Source: Ramlibacter sp. (GTDB lineage: Bacteria; Pseudomonadota; Gammaproteobacteria; Burkholderiales; Burkholderiaceae_C). From it: a stretch of 10,084 nt of DNA. The notes under the pieces were generated by a model, which was given only the letters and a program-made list of their open reading frames with translations, had not been told where the DNA came from and searched no databases. The DNA is taken from positions 1 to 10,084 of the forward strand of contig JANXVP010000118.1 of assembly GCA_025351615.1 (NCBI GenBank), given 5' to 3'. Positions 1 to 8,028 of this stretch are shown here, one piece after another (positions within the stretch are counted from its first letter, which is position 1; each line of letters opens with the position of its first letter). The position numbers and the translations under genes are program-made.

Positions 1-258
1 CTATCGGCAATCCGCGACGTCACGCTCAGCCTGGACGTGCCGCAGGTTGACCGCAGCGAGCGACCGTTCGTGCGGATGCGCGAATCGGCGATCGCGCTGG
101 CCGCCGCGATGGACGGCCTGATCACCGACGACAACGGTCAGGTGATCCGCCTGGAGTCCCTGGACGACATCGGCGCCGACCTGGAACAGCTGTACGACAC
201 GCTCGACGGCCGTGACCTGTCGGCCGGCTCGGTGCTGGCGCGGCGGCTCTTTTCCTGA
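1..258 (+). CDS. zipA: Cell division protein ZipA, C-terminal end (partial)
   Basis: Open reading frame entering from the left edge; 85 residues are visible before TGA at 256-258. ZipA is an inner-membrane protein whose C-terminal domain binds the tail of FtsZ and helps anchor the division ring. The visible part resembles the end of that FtsZ-binding domain: a hydrophobic strand with a D-V-P turn (LSLDVPQVD), a helix carrying R-M-R-E-S-A and ending A-A-M-D-G, then a D-D-N-G turn and a final helix. The N-terminal membrane anchor and the linker lie outside the window. The strongest support for the name is context, since in many betaproteobacteria zipA lies directly upstream of ligA. The sequence match alone is moderate because ZipA is poorly conserved. 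The stop is followed by C (TGAC), and the frame stays open into ligA. Confidence 0.8.
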   Translation, partial: LSAIRDVTLSLDVPQVDRSERPFVRMRESAIALAAAMDGLITDDNGQVIRLESLDDIGADLEQLYDTLDGRDLSAGSVLARRLFS

Positions 259-2337
<2,079 letters not shown>

Positions 2338-2442
2338 GGAGCTGTCGGGATCAGGCGTCCGGGGGTATCTACCACGCGAAAAAAATGCGGCGGATCCCTA
2401 TCATGGCCGGGACTTTCAATTTCACCCTGGACAGGACAAGAC
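2338..2442 (+). promoter_or_regulatory. ligA-cupin intergenic region, possible weak promoter
   Basis: This 105-base gap separates ligA from the cupin cassette. It holds a run of seven A residues (2379-2385), conspicuous in this GC-rich DNA, and a -10-like TATCAT at 2399-2404 that would place a transcription start roughly 32 bases before the cupin ATG. No credible TTGACA-like -35 box sits at the right distance, so a sigma70 promoter is only a possibility; an activator-dependent promoter would fit equally well. No T-tract terminator was found after ligA. An AGGA Shine-Dalgarno (2433-2436) lies 6 bases before the cupin start. Confidence 0.25.
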
Positions 2443-2931
2443 ATGGAGACTCCCAAGATTCGGCGGGTGGTGACTGGGCATGACGACGCCGGCCGCGCCG
2501 TCGTGAAGATCGACGAAATCTGCTCCCATTTCCAGCAGGGCCGGCCAGGCGGCCATGTCTGCAACATCTGGACCACGGACGCCACGCCGGCCGACAACGC
2601 AGCGGAGGCCGACAGCGGCTTGCGCGAGGGCAAGTTCACGATGATCGAGGATGGCAGCGTGTTCCGAATCCTCGACTTCAGGCCTGGGATCCAGGCGCGC
2701 ATCCACCGCACCGACACGGTCGACTACATCATCGTGATGTCGGGCGAGATCGACATGGAGCTCGAACCGGGCGGCCAGGAGGTCCATCTCAAAGCCGGCG
2801 ACGTGATGGTGCAGCGCGGAACGGTGCACAACTGGATCAACCGCGGCACCGAGTCCTGCGTGATGGCCGTCATCCTGATCCACGCAAAGTCCGCCGTGGC
2901 TGGCGGCAAAACCCTGACGCCCTTCGGCTGA
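2443..2931 (+). CDS. Cupin-domain protein
   Basis: A 162-residue single-domain cupin, presumably cytoplasmic as no signal peptide is seen. The core is residues 75-145: a strand ending F-R-P-G, the first motif HRTDTVDY (H88, D94, Y95), the turn S-G-E-I, the G-D-V-M-V-Q-R-G-T strand, and the second motif H-N-W-I-N (H129). Cupins hold a metal with three histidines and an acidic residue. Here the usual H-x-H pair is reduced to a single H88, with D94 and H129 as other candidate ligands. This HxTxTxDY pattern is, from memory, typical of a subgroup of small cupins of unknown function found near catabolic genes. The first 70 residues are more variable and could form a dimer arm. AGGA at 2433-2436 supports the ATG. 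It is followed 28 bases later by an alpha/beta hydrolase and then a solute receptor, which suggests a role in processing or sensing a small organic acid. The substrate is unknown. Confidence 0.85.
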   Translation: METPKIRRVVTGHDDAGRAVVKIDEICSHFQQGRPGGHVCNIWTTDATPADNAAEADSGLREGKFTMIEDGSVFRILDFRPGIQARIHRTDTVDYIIVMSGEIDMELEPGGQEVHLKAGDVMVQRGTVHNWINRGTESCVMAVILIHAKSAVAGGKTLTPFG

Positions 2932-2959
2932 TGGACGACGCCCCGGAGACGTCCCAGTC

Positions 2960-3808
2960 ATGCCATTGACCCTCATCCACGGCGCGTCCATCCACTACCA
3001 GGTGTTCGGCACGTCCGGACCCTGGCTTGCCCTGGTCACCGGCGGGCGACGCGGCTTCGGCGAGTTCGTGGCGCTGGCCGGCAAGATCGCCGCCCAGGGC
3101 TTTCGCGTGCTGTTGCATGATCGCCGCAACACCGGCGCCTCCGACGTCGTCATCGAAGGCGACGAGGGCGAAGAGGAAATTTGCGCCGACGACCTGGCGG
3201 CATTGCTCGGCCAGCTCGGCGCTGCACCAGCCTTCGTCGGTGGCACGTCGTCCGGCGCGCGGATGTCGATGCTGGTCTACCTGCGCCATCCCGGCGCGGT
3301 GCGCGGACTGGTCCTGATGCGGATCACCGGCGGCGACTTCGCGGCTGGCCGGCTGCCCGAGATGTACTACGGCCAGTTCATCCGCGCCGCGCGCGAAGGC
3401 GGCATGGCCGCGGTGTGCGCGACCGAGCAATACCAGGAACGCATCGCCGCCAACCCGGCTAACCGCGAGCGCCTGATGGCGATGGACCCGCAAGACTACA
3501 TCCGGGTGATGGACCACTGGCTCGACATCTTCCAGGCCGGTCCGCGCAAGCCGGTGCTGGGAATGCGCGACGACCAGCTCGCCGCCATCGCCGTTGCGAC
3601 CCTGGTGGTGCCGGGCAATGACCACACCCATGCGTCCGTCAACGGAATCGCCGCTGCGCAGCGCATCCCGGGCAGCGAGTTGTTCCAGCTGCCGATCGAG
3701 GACGAGGACGTGCCGCTGCTGCCGTTCTCGGCCTGGGCTCAGCACGAGGAGGCGCTGGCCGGGGCGATCGCGCAGTTCATGCACAAGGTGGCGGGCACCG
3801 GCCGCTGA
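2960..3808 (+). CDS. Alpha/beta-fold hydrolase
   Basis: A 282-residue protein with the alpha/beta hydrolase layout. The N-terminal strands lead to L-V-T-G-G-R-R-G-F at the oxyanion-hole position, followed by the D-R-R-N-T-G-A-S loop (residues 54-61). The nucleophile elbow is G-T-S-S-G with Ser97. A lid-like helical region rich in M, Y and R spans about 130-190. The strand LVVPGNDHTH offers D221 as the acidic residue. The canonical C-terminal histidine after the last strand is not obvious: that stretch is acidic (IEDEDVPLLPF), and the nearest histidine, H262, falls in the final helix. The enzyme may use H222, H224 or H262, or may have diverged. No signal peptide is seen. GGAG at 2945-2948 precedes the ATG. 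The neighbours suggest hydrolysis of an ester, amide or C-C bond in a small carboxylate, but the substrate cannot be read from the sequence. Confidence 0.87.
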   Translation: MPLTLIHGASIHYQVFGTSGPWLALVTGGRRGFGEFVALAGKIAAQGFRVLLHDRRNTGASDVVIEGDEGEEEICADDLAALLGQLGAAPAFVGGTSSGARMSMLVYLRHPGAVRGLVLMRITGGDFAAGRLPEMYYGQFIRAAREGGMAAVCATEQYQERIAANPANRERLMAMDPQDYIRVMDHWLDIFQAGPRKPVLGMRDDQLAAIAVATLVVPGNDHTHASVNGIAAAQRIPGSELFQLPIEDEDVPLLPFSAWAQHEEALAGAIAQFMHKVAGTGR

Positions 3809-3836
3809 TCCGTTTCACAGACCGACTGGAGATCCC

Positions 3837-4802
3837 GTGGTAAAAATCAGCCTTGTACTCAGCTGCCTGTGGTTCGCCGTCCTGGCTCCGGCAGCGCACG
3901 CACAGGCGTATCCGACCAAGCCGCTGCGGATCATCGAGCCGGCGGGACCGGGTAGCGCAGTGGATGTCTTCGCGCGCAAGCTGTCGACGCCCCTGGCTGA
4001 GAAGCTGGGCCAGCCGGTGCTGGTGGAAAACCGCGCAGGCGCGAATAGCGCCATCGGCGCCCGCGAGGTGGCCCGTTCGGCACCGGACGGCTATACGCTG
4101 CTGCACGCGAATATCAACAACTCGCTCAACGACATCCTCACCAACGACAGCTGCTGCAAGCTGAACGAGGCCCTGGTCCCGATCACCATGCTCACCAGCA
4201 CGCCGCTGGTGATGGTCGTGAACCCGACCGTCGCGCTCCATACGCTCAAGGAATATCTTGCCGCCGCGAGGAGCCAGCCGGACAAATTCACCTTCGCGTC
4301 CGGCGGCGCCGGGTCCATCACGCAACTGCTGGGGGAGAAGATCAACCTCACGGCTGGGATCAAGGCACGGGACATTCCGTACAAGGCGATCGGCGCGGAA
4401 TTGCCGGACCTGCTTGCGGGCCATGTGTCGACGGCCTACCTGGCTCCAGTGGTGGTTGCGCAGCACATCCAGTCGGGCAAGCTGGTGGCGCTCGGTGTGG
4501 CCGGCCACCGCCGCATCCCGATCCTGCCCGACGTGCCGACGCTGGCCGAAGCCGGCTTGGCCGACGTCGAGGCCTCTGGCTGGAACGGCTTGTTCGTGCC
4601 TGCCGGCACGCCGCGCAGCGTGATCGCGCGCCTGCACGCCGACATCGCATCGATCATGGCTTCGCCAGCGTTCCGAAGCGAGGCGGTGAACCTGGGCTAT
4701 GAGCTGGGCGGAGAAGGCCCCGACGAATTCACCGCCTACATCAAGGGCGAACTGACCAAATGGGGCAAGGTGATCCGCGACGCGAAAATCAAAGCGCAAT
4801 AG
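3837..4802 (+). CDS. Bug/TctC-family tripartite tricarboxylate transporter substrate-binding protein
   Basis: A periplasmic receptor of the Bug (Bordetella uptake gene) family, which captures carboxylates or related small solutes for TctAB-type transporters or for sensing. GTG at 3837 is chosen because GGAG (3828-3831) lies 5 bases upstream and the protein then begins with a clean signal peptide: K3, a hydrophobic core over residues 4-17, and an AHA-QA cleavage site after residue 22. The reading frame is open much further upstream, but that part overlaps the hydrolase gene. The mature protein starts with the family hallmark YPTKPLRIIEPAGPGS (residues 25-40), followed by L-V-E-N-R-A-G-A-N, a conserved A-P-D-G-Y-T-L-L and F-V-P-A-G-T-P-R. 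At 321 residues it is normal family length. An adjacent cysteine pair (C106, C107) is unusual. No TctA or TctB gene is in the window, which is common for Bug genes in Burkholderiales. The ligand is unknown. Confidence 0.93.
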   Translation: MVKISLVLSCLWFAVLAPAAHAQAYPTKPLRIIEPAGPGSAVDVFARKLSTPLAEKLGQPVLVENRAGANSAIGAREVARSAPDGYTLLHANINNSLNDILTNDSCCKLNEALVPITMLTSTPLVMVVNPTVALHTLKEYLAAARSQPDKFTFASGGAGSITQLLGEKINLTAGIKARDIPYKAIGAELPDLLAGHVSTAYLAPVVVAQHIQSGKLVALGVAGHRRIPILPDVPTLAEAGLADVEASGWNGLFVPAGTPRSVIARLHADIASIMASPAFRSEAVNLGYELGGEGPDEFTAYIKGELTKWGKVIRDAKIKAQ

Positions 4803-4825
4803 CGGCGCCGGGGCGCGCCGGCCGC
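4802..4825 (+). terminator. GC-rich hairpin at the end of the Bug gene
   Basis: An imperfect inverted repeat starts on the last base of the Bug stop codon. GCGGCGCCGG (4802-4811) can pair with CCGGCCGC (4818-4825) with a 2-base bulge and a 6-base loop. It is followed by a pyrimidine stretch (TCCCTTCCC) but no run of T, so it is at best a weak or Rho-assisted terminator. It may instead simply separate or stabilise the cassette transcript from def. Confidence 0.3.
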
Positions 4826-4853
4826 TCCCTTCCCGGGGCGCTATGCTTGCGGC

Positions 4854-5393
4854 ATGACTGTTCGTGAAATCCTGAAGATGGGCGATGAGCGCCTGCTGCG
4901 CATCGCCAAGCCCGTCCCCCAATTCGATACCGACGACGTGCACCTGCTGGTGTCGGACATGTTCGAAACCATGCACGCGGTCAACGGAGCCGGCCTGGCG
5001 GCGCCGCAGATCGGGGTCGATCTGCAGCTCGTGATTTTTGGCACTGGTGCGGCGAATCCCCGCTATCCCGATGCGGCGCCGGTGCCTCGCACCGTGCTGC
5101 TCAATCCCGTCATCACGCCGATCGGCAACGCCGAAGAAGAAGACTGGGAAGGCTGCCTGTCGGTGCCCGGGCTGCGCGCGGTCGTGCCACGCTGGGCCAG
5201 CATCCGCTACCAGGGCTTCGACCAATATGGCGACCCGGTCGACCGCACCGTCGAAGGCTTCCACGCCCGCGTGGTGCAGCACGAGTGCGATCACCTGGTC
5301 GGCAAGCTCTATCCGATGCGGGTGCGCGACTTCAGCAGGTTCGGCTACACCGAGGTGCTGTTTCCGGGCCTGGACGCCAGCGCCGATGACTGA
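4854..5393 (+). CDS. def: Peptide deformylase
   Basis: Removes the formyl group from the N-terminal methionine of nascent proteins at the ribosome, using a metal (usually Fe2+). All three family motifs are intact in 179 residues. Motif 1 is GAGLAAPQ (45-52), motif 2 is EGCLS (99-103) and motif 3 is QHECDH (142-147). Metal ligands are therefore C101, H143 and H147, and the catalytic acid is E144. The C-terminal part, with [11 protein letters not shown] and L-F-P-G, differs from the short E. coli-type tail and looks like the longer stand-alone deformylase. No methionyl-tRNA formyltransferase gene (fmt) adjoins it, so the genome may carry a second, fmt-linked def. The start fits the conserved REILKMGD opening, although no Shine-Dalgarno is visible upstream. 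The gene's last 8 bases overlap the methyltransferase that follows. Confidence 0.96.
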   Translation: MTVREILKMGDERLLRIAKPVPQFDTDDVHLLVSDMFETMHAVNGAGLAAPQIGVDLQLVIFGTGAANPRYPDAAPVPRTVLLNPVITPIGNAEEEDWEGCLSVPGLRAVVPRWASIRYQGFDQYGDPVDRTVEGFHARVVQHECDHLVGKLYPMRVRDFSRFGYTEVLFPGLDASADD

Positions 5394-6084
5394 GATCTTG
5401 CGGGACGGACCGTCATCTCCTGCGTCCCCGCCCGGCGGTTACCACGTCAAGCTGGAAACCGTTACCGGCAGCGGTGACGACCTGGCCCTGCTCTCGCTGC
5501 TGGATCGCGTCCAGTACCACGACCCCGACGGCGACGCCGAGCGCGCCGGCATCCCGCCGGCCTCCTGGCCGCTGTTCGGCCTGCTCTGGCCGTCGGGACA
5601 CGTGCTTGCCGGCGTGATGGCCACCTACGCGATCGCCGGCAAGCGGGTGTTGGAGCTGGGCTGCGGCCTGGGCCTCGCCAGCATGGTGGTGCACCGGCGC
5701 GGCGGTGACGTCAAGGCCAGCGATTGCCATCCGCTGGCGGCGCTGTTTCTCACCGAGAACCTGGCTCTGAATGGGCTGCCGGTGATGAAGTACAGCGCCG
5801 CCCACTGGGGCCGCGCCAATCCGGGCCTGGGGCGCTTCGACGTGATCATCGGCAGCGACGTGCTGTACGACCGCGAGCAGCCCGAGGCGCTGTCGCAATT
5901 CATCGCCCGGCATTCGGAGCCCGGCGTGGAAGTGCTGATCGTCGACCCCGGCCGCGGCAACCAGACCAGCTTCAGCCGCAAGATGGTGCTGCTGGGCTAC
6001 TCGCACAAGTCCAGACAGGTGAGCTGCCGGCCGGACGGAGTGGCATTCAAGGGACAGCTGCACCGTTACGGGCGCAACTGCTAA
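5386..6084 (+). CDS. Class I SAM-dependent methyltransferase, lysine-methyltransferase-like
   Basis: A 232-residue methyltransferase. SAM-binding motif I is [12 protein letters not shown] (88-99), followed by the acidic post-I region K-A-S-D-C-H-P and the helix L-T-E-N-L-A-L-N-G. Motif IV is [11 protein letters not shown] (152-162). It contains D158-V-L-Y161, matching the DxxY motif of the METTL21/METTL20-like seven-beta-strand protein lysine methyltransferases (Methyltransf_16 group). Conserved W61 and W69 (G-L-L-W-P-S-G) just before the fold also fit that group. No signal peptide or membrane segment is seen. ATG at 5386 is used because it lies inside the def stop region (ATGACTGA, 8-base overlap) and lacks its own clear Shine-Dalgarno, indicating translational coupling to def. 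The substrate is probably a protein side chain, but a small-molecule substrate cannot be excluded. Confidence 0.85.
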   Translation: MTEILRDGPSSPASPPGGYHVKLETVTGSGDDLALLSLLDRVQYHDPDGDAERAGIPPASWPLFGLLWPSGHVLAGVMATYAIAGKRVLELGCGLGLASMVVHRRGGDVKASDCHPLAALFLTENLALNGLPVMKYSAAHWGRANPGLGRFDVIIGSDVLYDREQPEALSQFIARHSEPGVEVLIVDPGRGNQTSFSRKMVLLGYSHKSRQVSCRPDGVAFKGQLHRYGRNC

Positions 6085-6095
6085 ACTTTCGACAA

Positions 6096-6443
6096 ATGTG
6101 TGCCCGCGTCCTTGCGCTCGTTCTGTCGATCGTCCTGCTGCTGTCCGGTGTTTTCGCCGCCGGGCCGGCGAGCGCGATGCCGGACCCGCAGCGGCTGCCG
6201 TTCGTCGCCGCAGCTGAAGCAGCGGCGTCCGAGGTAGCGCCAGACCTGCCGGCCAGTACTGCCACGGAGCTCGATGAGGCTGACAGCCTGCTGGACGCTC
6301 CGGACCAGCTCCAGGGGCCCCAGGCCCTGCGCCGCGCCGCGTTGCAGGCCTGGCGTCCGGATTCCGACGTGACGGCGGACCTCACGCATCCGCACCTGGC
6401 GGGGCCGCAACGGCCTCCGCGCGCGAGCAGCCGGTCCGCCTGA
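6096..6443 (+). CDS. Small predicted secreted protein of unknown function
   Basis: A 115-residue protein I do not recognise. Residues 1-27 form a convincing signal peptide: R4, a hydrophobic core of L, V and I over residues 5-20, and an A-S-A cleavage site after residue 27. The mature part (about 88 residues) is rich in Ala, Pro, Asp and Glu, has no cysteine, and ends in a basic, Pro/Arg/Ser-rich tail. It appears largely unstructured apart from a possible helix around L-R-R-A-A-L-Q-A-W (79-87). Evidence for a real gene is the high G+C at third codon positions throughout, the signal peptide, and its position 11 bases after the methyltransferase. Evidence against is the lack of a visible Shine-Dalgarno. 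Its neighbour downstream is a TerC-family membrane protein, but no functional link can be inferred. The only cysteine (C2) does not form a lipobox. Confidence 0.65.
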   Translation: MCARVLALVLSIVLLLSGVFAAGPASAMPDPQRLPFVAAAEAAASEVAPDLPASTATELDEADSLLDAPDQLQGPQALRRAALQAWRPDSDVTADLTHPHLAGPQRPPRASSRSA

Positions 6444-6491
6444 TCCCGCCGTCGCGACCCGTCGCGGCACCCTTGTCCTCCCTGAAGAAAA

Positions 6492-6516
6492 GCGCCTCCC
6501 GGCCTGGCCGGAGCGC
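6492..6516 (+). promoter_or_regulatory. Hairpin in the terC leader, abutting the ribosome-binding site
   Basis: GCGCCTCCCGGC (6492-6503) pairs with GCCGGAGCGC (6507-6516) around a CTG loop, with two single-base C bulges, giving a 10-bp GC-rich stem. It ends directly against the AAGG Shine-Dalgarno (6517-6520) of terC. Such a structure could tune translation or mark an RNA-based control site. The consensus of the manganese yybP-ykoY riboswitch, which often precedes terC-like genes, was looked for and is not apparent in this 84-base leader. Confidence 0.35.
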
Positions 6517-6527
6517 AAGGCACCCGC

Positions 6528-7292
6528 ATGGAATTCCTGCTCGACCCCAACATCTGGATCGCGTTTGCGATGCTCACCGCCCTGGAGATCGTCCTGGGCA
6601 TCGACAACATCATCTTCATCTCCATTCTGGTGGGCCGGTTGCCGCCCGAGCTGCGCGACAAGGCGCGGCGGGTCGGGCTTGGGTTCGCCATGGTGTCGCG
6701 GCTGGCGTTGGTGTTCACGCTGAGCTGGGTGATGGGCCTGACCGCCGAACTGTTCAGCGTCGCCGGCCATGGCATCAGCGGCCGGCAACTGGTGCTGCTG
6801 GGCGGCGGGTTGTTCCTGCTGTACAAGGCTTCGCACGAAATCTTCGTGGAGGTCGAGGCGCGCGACCTCGACGTGCCGCCGGCCACCGACGCAGCCGCTC
6901 TCCAGGCCGCTGGCCGACGGCTGTTCTGGGCCGTCATCGGCCAGATCGCCGTGATCGACATCGTGTTCTCGCTCGACTCGGTGATCACCGCCGTTGGCAT
7001 GGTCGACCAGATCTGGGTCATGGTGGCCGCGGTGGTTACCTCGGTCGGCGTGATGCTGCTCGCGGCCAAGCCGATCGGCGACTTCGTCGACCGCCATCCC
7101 TCGGTCAAGGTGCTGGCGCTGGCCTTCCTGGTGATGGTGGGCATGGCGCTGACGGCGGAAGCTTTCGACCAGCACTTGCCCAAGGGCTACATCTACGCCG
7201 CGATGGCGTTTTCGCTGGCCGTCGAGGCTCTCAACATCCGGGCCCGCGGCAAGCGCCAGGCCTTGCGGGCGCTGCAAGGCCCCACCAGCTGA
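6528..7292 (+). CDS. TerC-family integral membrane protein (putative metal transporter)
   Basis: A 254-residue inner-membrane protein with about seven hydrophobic segments and no signal peptide. It has the two related TerC motifs, one in each half: EIVLGIDNIIF (E20, D26, N27) and DIVFSLDSVITA (D144, D150, S151). These intramembrane acidic residues are the likely ion-binding sites. Members of the family such as Alx and YkoY export Mn2+, and others help load metals into secreted enzymes. The name comes from tellurite resistance operons, but chromosomal copies like this usually stand alone and need not confer tellurite resistance. The length matches the short YgdQ/YoaE type without a C-terminal CBS extension. 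The start is supported by AAGG (6517-6520) 7 bases upstream. A YccA-like membrane gene follows after 34 bases with its own strong ribosome-binding site. Confidence 0.92.
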   Translation: MEFLLDPNIWIAFAMLTALEIVLGIDNIIFISILVGRLPPELRDKARRVGLGFAMVSRLALVFTLSWVMGLTAELFSVAGHGISGRQLVLLGGGLFLLYKASHEIFVEVEARDLDVPPATDAAALQAAGRRLFWAVIGQIAVIDIVFSLDSVITAVGMVDQIWVMVAAVVTSVGVMLLAAKPIGDFVDRHPSVKVLALAFLVMVGMALTAEAFDQHLPKGYIYAAMAFSLAVEALNIRARGKRQALRALQGPTS

Positions 7293-7314
7293 TTCCCGTT
7301 TTCCAACCCCTTCC

Positions 7315-7320
7315 AAGGAG
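7315..7320 (+). promoter_or_regulatory. Strong Shine-Dalgarno AAGGAG of the YccA-like gene
   Basis: AAGGAG lies 6 bases before the ATG at 7327. It is the best ribosome-binding site in the window. It fixes the start codon and suggests high translation independent of terC, 34 bases upstream. Confidence 0.9.
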
Positions 7321-7326
7321 CTTTCC

Positions 7327-8022
7327 ATGAACCAGGACATTCGAACTTTCCCTGTCGGCGCAACGGTCGACCCGGTCGCCATCGAGCGCAACCGCGTGCT
7401 GCGCAACACCTACTGGCTGCTGGCCCTGTCGATGGTGCCCACCGTGCTGGGCGCCTGGATCGGCGTCAGCACCGGCATTGCCCGCGCCCTGACCCCGGGC
7501 GTTGGCCTGGTGGTGTTCCTGGCCGGGGCCTTCGGCTTCATGTACGCCATCGAGAAGACCAAGAATTCCGCCGCCGGGGTGCCGGTGCTGCTGGCCTTCA
7601 CCTTCTTCATGGGCGTGATGCTGTCGCGCCTGGTTGGCCAGGTGCTGGGCATGGCCAACGGCGCGAGCCTGATCATGACGGCCTTCGCCGGCACCGGCGC
7701 CATCTTCCTGGGCATGGCGACGCTGTCGTCGGTGATCAAGCGCGACCTGAGTGTGATGGGCAAGTTCCTGTTCATCGGCGCGATCCTGGTGCTGATCGCC
7801 GGCATCGCGAACGTGTTCATCCAGTCGGGTGCGCTGATGATCACGCTGTCCGTGCTGGTGATCGGCATCTTTTCCGCCTTCATCCTGTACGACCTGAAGC
7901 GCGTGAGGGACGGCCAGGAGACCAACTACATCTCGGCCACGCTGGGGGTCTACCTCAGCGTCTACAACGTGTTCCAGTCGCTGTTAATGCTGCTGGGCAT
8001 CGGCGGCGGCCGCAACGAATAG
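7327..8022 (+). CDS. Bax inhibitor-1/YccA family membrane protein
   Basis: A 231-residue inner-membrane protein with about seven transmembrane segments (near residues 29-49, 58-78, 86-106, 113-136, 146-166, 170-190 and 205-225). It aligns well with E. coli YccA. Matches include V-L-R-N-T-Y near the start (24-29) and the C-terminal signature ETNYISA (198-204), followed by Y-L-S-V-Y-N-V-F-Q-S-L-L. YccA is a substrate and inhibitor of the FtsH protease and protects SecY when the translocon jams. Other BI-1 proteins are pH-sensitive calcium channels that use a paired aspartate switch; D189 and D195 near the last helices are candidates here. The N-terminal 20 residues are variable and cytoplasmic. 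It ends 6 bases from the convergent glnD stop. Confidence 0.93.
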   Translation: MNQDIRTFPVGATVDPVAIERNRVLRNTYWLLALSMVPTVLGAWIGVSTGIARALTPGVGLVVFLAGAFGFMYAIEKTKNSAAGVPVLLAFTFFMGVMLSRLVGQVLGMANGASLIMTAFAGTGAIFLGMATLSSVIKRDLSVMGKFLFIGAILVLIAGIANVFIQSGALMITLSVLVIGIFSAFILYDLKRVRDGQETNYISATLGVYLSVYNVFQSLLMLLGIGGGRNE

Positions 8023-8028
8023 GCCGCC
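8005..8028. terminator. Inverted repeat across the convergent stop codons
   Basis: GGCGGCC (8005-8011) and GGCCGCC (8022-8028) are perfect complements separated by 10 bases. The repeat covers the YccA-like stop and ends directly against the glnD stop. The 7-bp GC stem could act in both directions, but neither strand has a T-run after it, so intrinsic termination is unproven. Confidence 0.35.

Noticed and set aside
3594..3836. N-terminal extension of the Bug protein by 81 codons
   Set aside because: It overlaps the hydrolase gene, is Arg/Ser/Cys-rich, and would bury the signal peptide. GTG at 3837 has a good Shine-Dalgarno and gives a normal length.
4842..4853. TATGCT at 4842-4847 as a -10 box giving a leaderless def transcript
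   Set aside because: The spacing to the ATG would suit leaderless initiation and def lacks a Shine-Dalgarno, but no -35 element is present and a single hexamer match is expected by chance.
3777..5294. 505-codon minus-strand open frame opposite the Bug and def genes
   Set aside because: No recognisable domain, and antisense to two well-supported genes.
5038..5385. Longer start for the methyltransferase, inside def
   Set aside because: The extra residues are an out-of-frame shadow of deformylase. ATG at 5386 overlaps the def stop in the usual coupling arrangement.
6444..6527. yybP-ykoY manganese riboswitch upstream of terC
   Set aside because: The conserved GGGGAGUA and CAUACUUGA-like elements are not found, and the leader is rather short for it.
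6081..7409. Long minus-strand open frames opposite the small secreted protein and terC
   Set aside because: Compositionally biased (H, R, Q, G or S, T, R), no domain recognised, and antisense to a clear TerC with intact motifs.
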